Notes under the pieces: generated by a model
What the model saw: the letters and a program-made list of their open reading frames with translations, nothing else
Databases searched by the model: none
Told to the model about the DNA's origin: nothing
Part shown: one piece after another, positions 61,901-64,000 of the stretch
How positions within the stretch are numbered: the stretch's first letter is position 1
Layout of the letters: each line of letters opens with the position of its first letter
Origin: Prinia subflava
Taxonomy: Eukaryota > Chordata > Aves > Passeriformes > Cisticolidae
Length of the DNA stretch: 64,000 nucleotides
Reading direction: 5' to 3'
NCBI RefSeq assembly: GCF_021018805.1
Contig: NC_086247.1
Location: 97,047,338-97,111,337, forward strand
Made by a program: the position numbers and the translations under genes

Positions 61901-64000
61901 GGTAGATGCAGTTTCTACCATGAAAAGAAAACACTAGATTTCACATCATTATCTATGTCTGCATGAAGTGATGTCAACTGAGAGTGTGAAACAGTAACTA
62001 AACAAAATTAAAAGTTCTGTTTAACTTAATGAGCGGCTAAGACAGCACATATTTTGAAGAAAATATGTTTGGTCTGAGTATGCACGCAGAAACAGCTTTT
62101 TCATTTATTACACCAAGTGGAGATACAGCAAGTCTTGCTGAAGGGCCAGATGGCCCAGATTCTTAATTGGTGTATGCAATTTTTTATTATTGCAGAATAG
62201 ATCACTCTCATCTTCACAAAATGAGTTAGTTTTCCACAGGTTTCACATTAAACTACTGGGAACAGGCAGTGAGAGTAAAATTGCTGTAGGTACAATGTGT
62301 TTTTCATTTTATTTATGACTACCTTAATTTCAAAAATTCTACAATAAACAGTATGCCTAGGAAAAGCAAGTACTCCTAGGCATTTTCCTCATGCTAGATA
62401 CTCAAAGATGTCAGGGAGAAGCTGTCTCTCAAGACATAAGAAAAAGAGATAGTGTCCTTAAATTACTCTATCTCCACTTCTGGGCAGACTAAAAACTGTC
62501 TCTGAAAAAAAAGTTTCTATAGAAACAGAACAGGGAGCTTAATCTGAAACTGAAACTTAAAAGTTCACTGAAACATCAGCCTCATTTTAAATCTGGGAAT
62601 CTCTGAGAGCAGCATTTTTGGATCAGTTGACACTGAGGAATAATAAATCTTTCAAATGTTTTCTAATTCAGAGTTGTTAGTTTTTTGGGGCTCAGAATTT
62701 GTGTATAAGGTAAGAAATGGTAAGAAGAACAAATTTGCAACTCCTTGCATGTAATTCCTAGCTTATAAGATCTGTCAGGGTGTTTAGAGCTTAACTGCAG
62801 CACTGATGATAAAAAGCCCCATGCCTGCCAGCAGAAATAGTACCATTTCTTTCTTCTTTCCTGCCTGTCTTTCCTGTTATTTCAATGCAGCCTTAAAAGA
62901 CTATAACCAGTAGTAGAAGTTGAGTGCTTCTCATGAAAGAAGGGAACTTAGAAGAGCATTTTGCATTTTGCCCAAGAAATAAGCCCAGGTATAGTGCCTC
63001 CAATGGCAACTGCAAATGTGAGGTAGTGAAGCGTATTGCACAGTTAATGTATTAGTATAGGTGCACAGACTCAGATGTGGAAGAAATTCTGACTGCACAA
63101 GCCCAATGGCCATGAAAGTTAGCAGAAGCCTTGTATCAAAGTCAGTATATATTAAATATGAGGATCTTTTTGTTGTTGTGTCTGTTATTGCTCAAGTAGT
63201 TTGCACTTTTGCTCTTCTGGTGCACTAGTAGGATTCACTCAGTCTCCCTCTGAAAAAAAAATTCTAGATGAAATATCTACTTTTACATTCCACTTTTTCC
63301 TATCCCAGAAAAAATCACCTGTTGCTGAAGGTAGCCCTGAAAATACAATTAATACCTATATACGCTGAGGAGTGTTGTAAATAAAGGGTATCAGGAGGAC
63401 ATTGTTAATATATACTATATACTAGTAGTTGTGCCTTAGAACAGATCATCATATTTATTTCTAAACAGCACAAATCACCCTTATGCTGAGAGCCTTACAT
63501 TAGGATCTTACTAACTTCTACTGTAGAAGAAAACAGCAGTTGACTCTCACAGCTTTCTTGTTTGATTTCAACAACAAAAGCAAGTTTCTCATGATTGGAG
63601 TAATGGGATAGGAAGAAAAAAAGAGCAAAAGTACAGGAAGTTATTGGTTAAGCAGGAGAAAATAATTCTGGTTTGCTTTAGTGTCTGCTTTTTCATTCAT
63701 ACTAATAGACTAAATAAAAGAAGTATAATAGGAAAATGAAAACCCTAAAATGCACATACACTGATACACTTATATAAAAATGTTATATATTTTTCCTACT
63801 TGGACCTTAATACTCTCATTGTTCCACAAAAAGAAAGTTTTCATTTATACCATTCTCACACACACTCCAAAAACTTCAAAAGGAAACCCTTGTAACTTGA
63901 GCTTGGATGTTCTTTTCTAACAGCTTTAGAGCTATCTTTACAGTGCTCTTGCTCTTCAATAGAAAGCTGTTTTGTTCTATTCAGTTTAGCAAGACAGGAT
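58979..64000. other. AT-rich unique DNA, no recognised feature
   Basis: No gag, pol or 3' LTR follows the PBS in any recognisable form. Short ORFs only. The string AATCACAGAATGCCC at ~60899 hints at a CR1 end but lacks any supporting flank. Confidence 0.5.

Noticed and set aside
1..64000. CRISPR arrays, tRNA or rRNA genes, bacterial-type operons
   Set aside because: No regularly spaced identical repeats, cloverleaf-box pairs or operon structure are visible, and the sequence is a eukaryotic nuclear type.
1..64000. A new multi-gene biological system
   Set aside because: No set of intact coding genes exists in the window; all recognisable content is decayed retroelements and simple repeats.

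Overview
The window is vertebrate nuclear DNA, almost certainly from a bird. It is AT-rich and CpG-poor, with no operons or dense open reading frames. Its recognisable content is avian retroelements: CR1 LINE fragments ending in the typical ATTCTGTGA-type 3' tail, and several endogenous-retrovirus (ERV) LTRs of types common in neoavian and passerine genomes. I recognise no host exon, tRNA, rRNA, CRISPR array or complete protein-coding gene. The stretch reads as a gene desert or the inside of a very long intron.

Layout. 1-6.4 kb is unique AT-rich DNA with one A/C-rich tract. 6.44-8.42 kb holds a decayed ERV on the minus strand (an LTR-like G/purine-rich block and an envelope surface-subunit remnant) followed by a plus-strand CR1 3' end. 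Short CR1 ends lie near 10.0 and 11.2 kb. A solo LTR lies at 12.94-13.75 kb. 15.85-19.51 kb is the most complex block: a minus-strand CR1 split by an LTR (16413-18010), which is itself split by a younger, CpG-rich LTR (17423-17914). The same CR1 is also split by a ~0.92 kb segment I cannot classify. 19.5-28.3 kb is unique sequence with A/C tracts. An LTR-like element sits at 28.38 kb, and a relative of the 12.94 kb LTR sits at 31254-31929.

32-38.6 kb is unique, with the longest ORF of the window and a hexanucleotide array. 38.64-40.32 kb is a second minus-strand CR1, interrupted by an LTR and carrying an internal deletion. LTRs follow at ~41.53-42.17 kb and 45162-45754 (perfect 5-bp target duplication). 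51.6-53.27 kb is a plus-strand CR1 with a broken reverse-transcriptase region. An LTR-like piece lies at ~55.9 kb. At ~58.48-58.98 kb there is an LTR with a proline-tRNA-type primer-binding site, diagnostic of a gammaretrovirus-like ERV. The remainder to 64 kb is unique.

Nothing here forms a cooperating gene system. The useful information is the layered insertion history and a few regulatory-capable LTR remnants. Family assignments rest on remembered consensus patterns, not on a database search.
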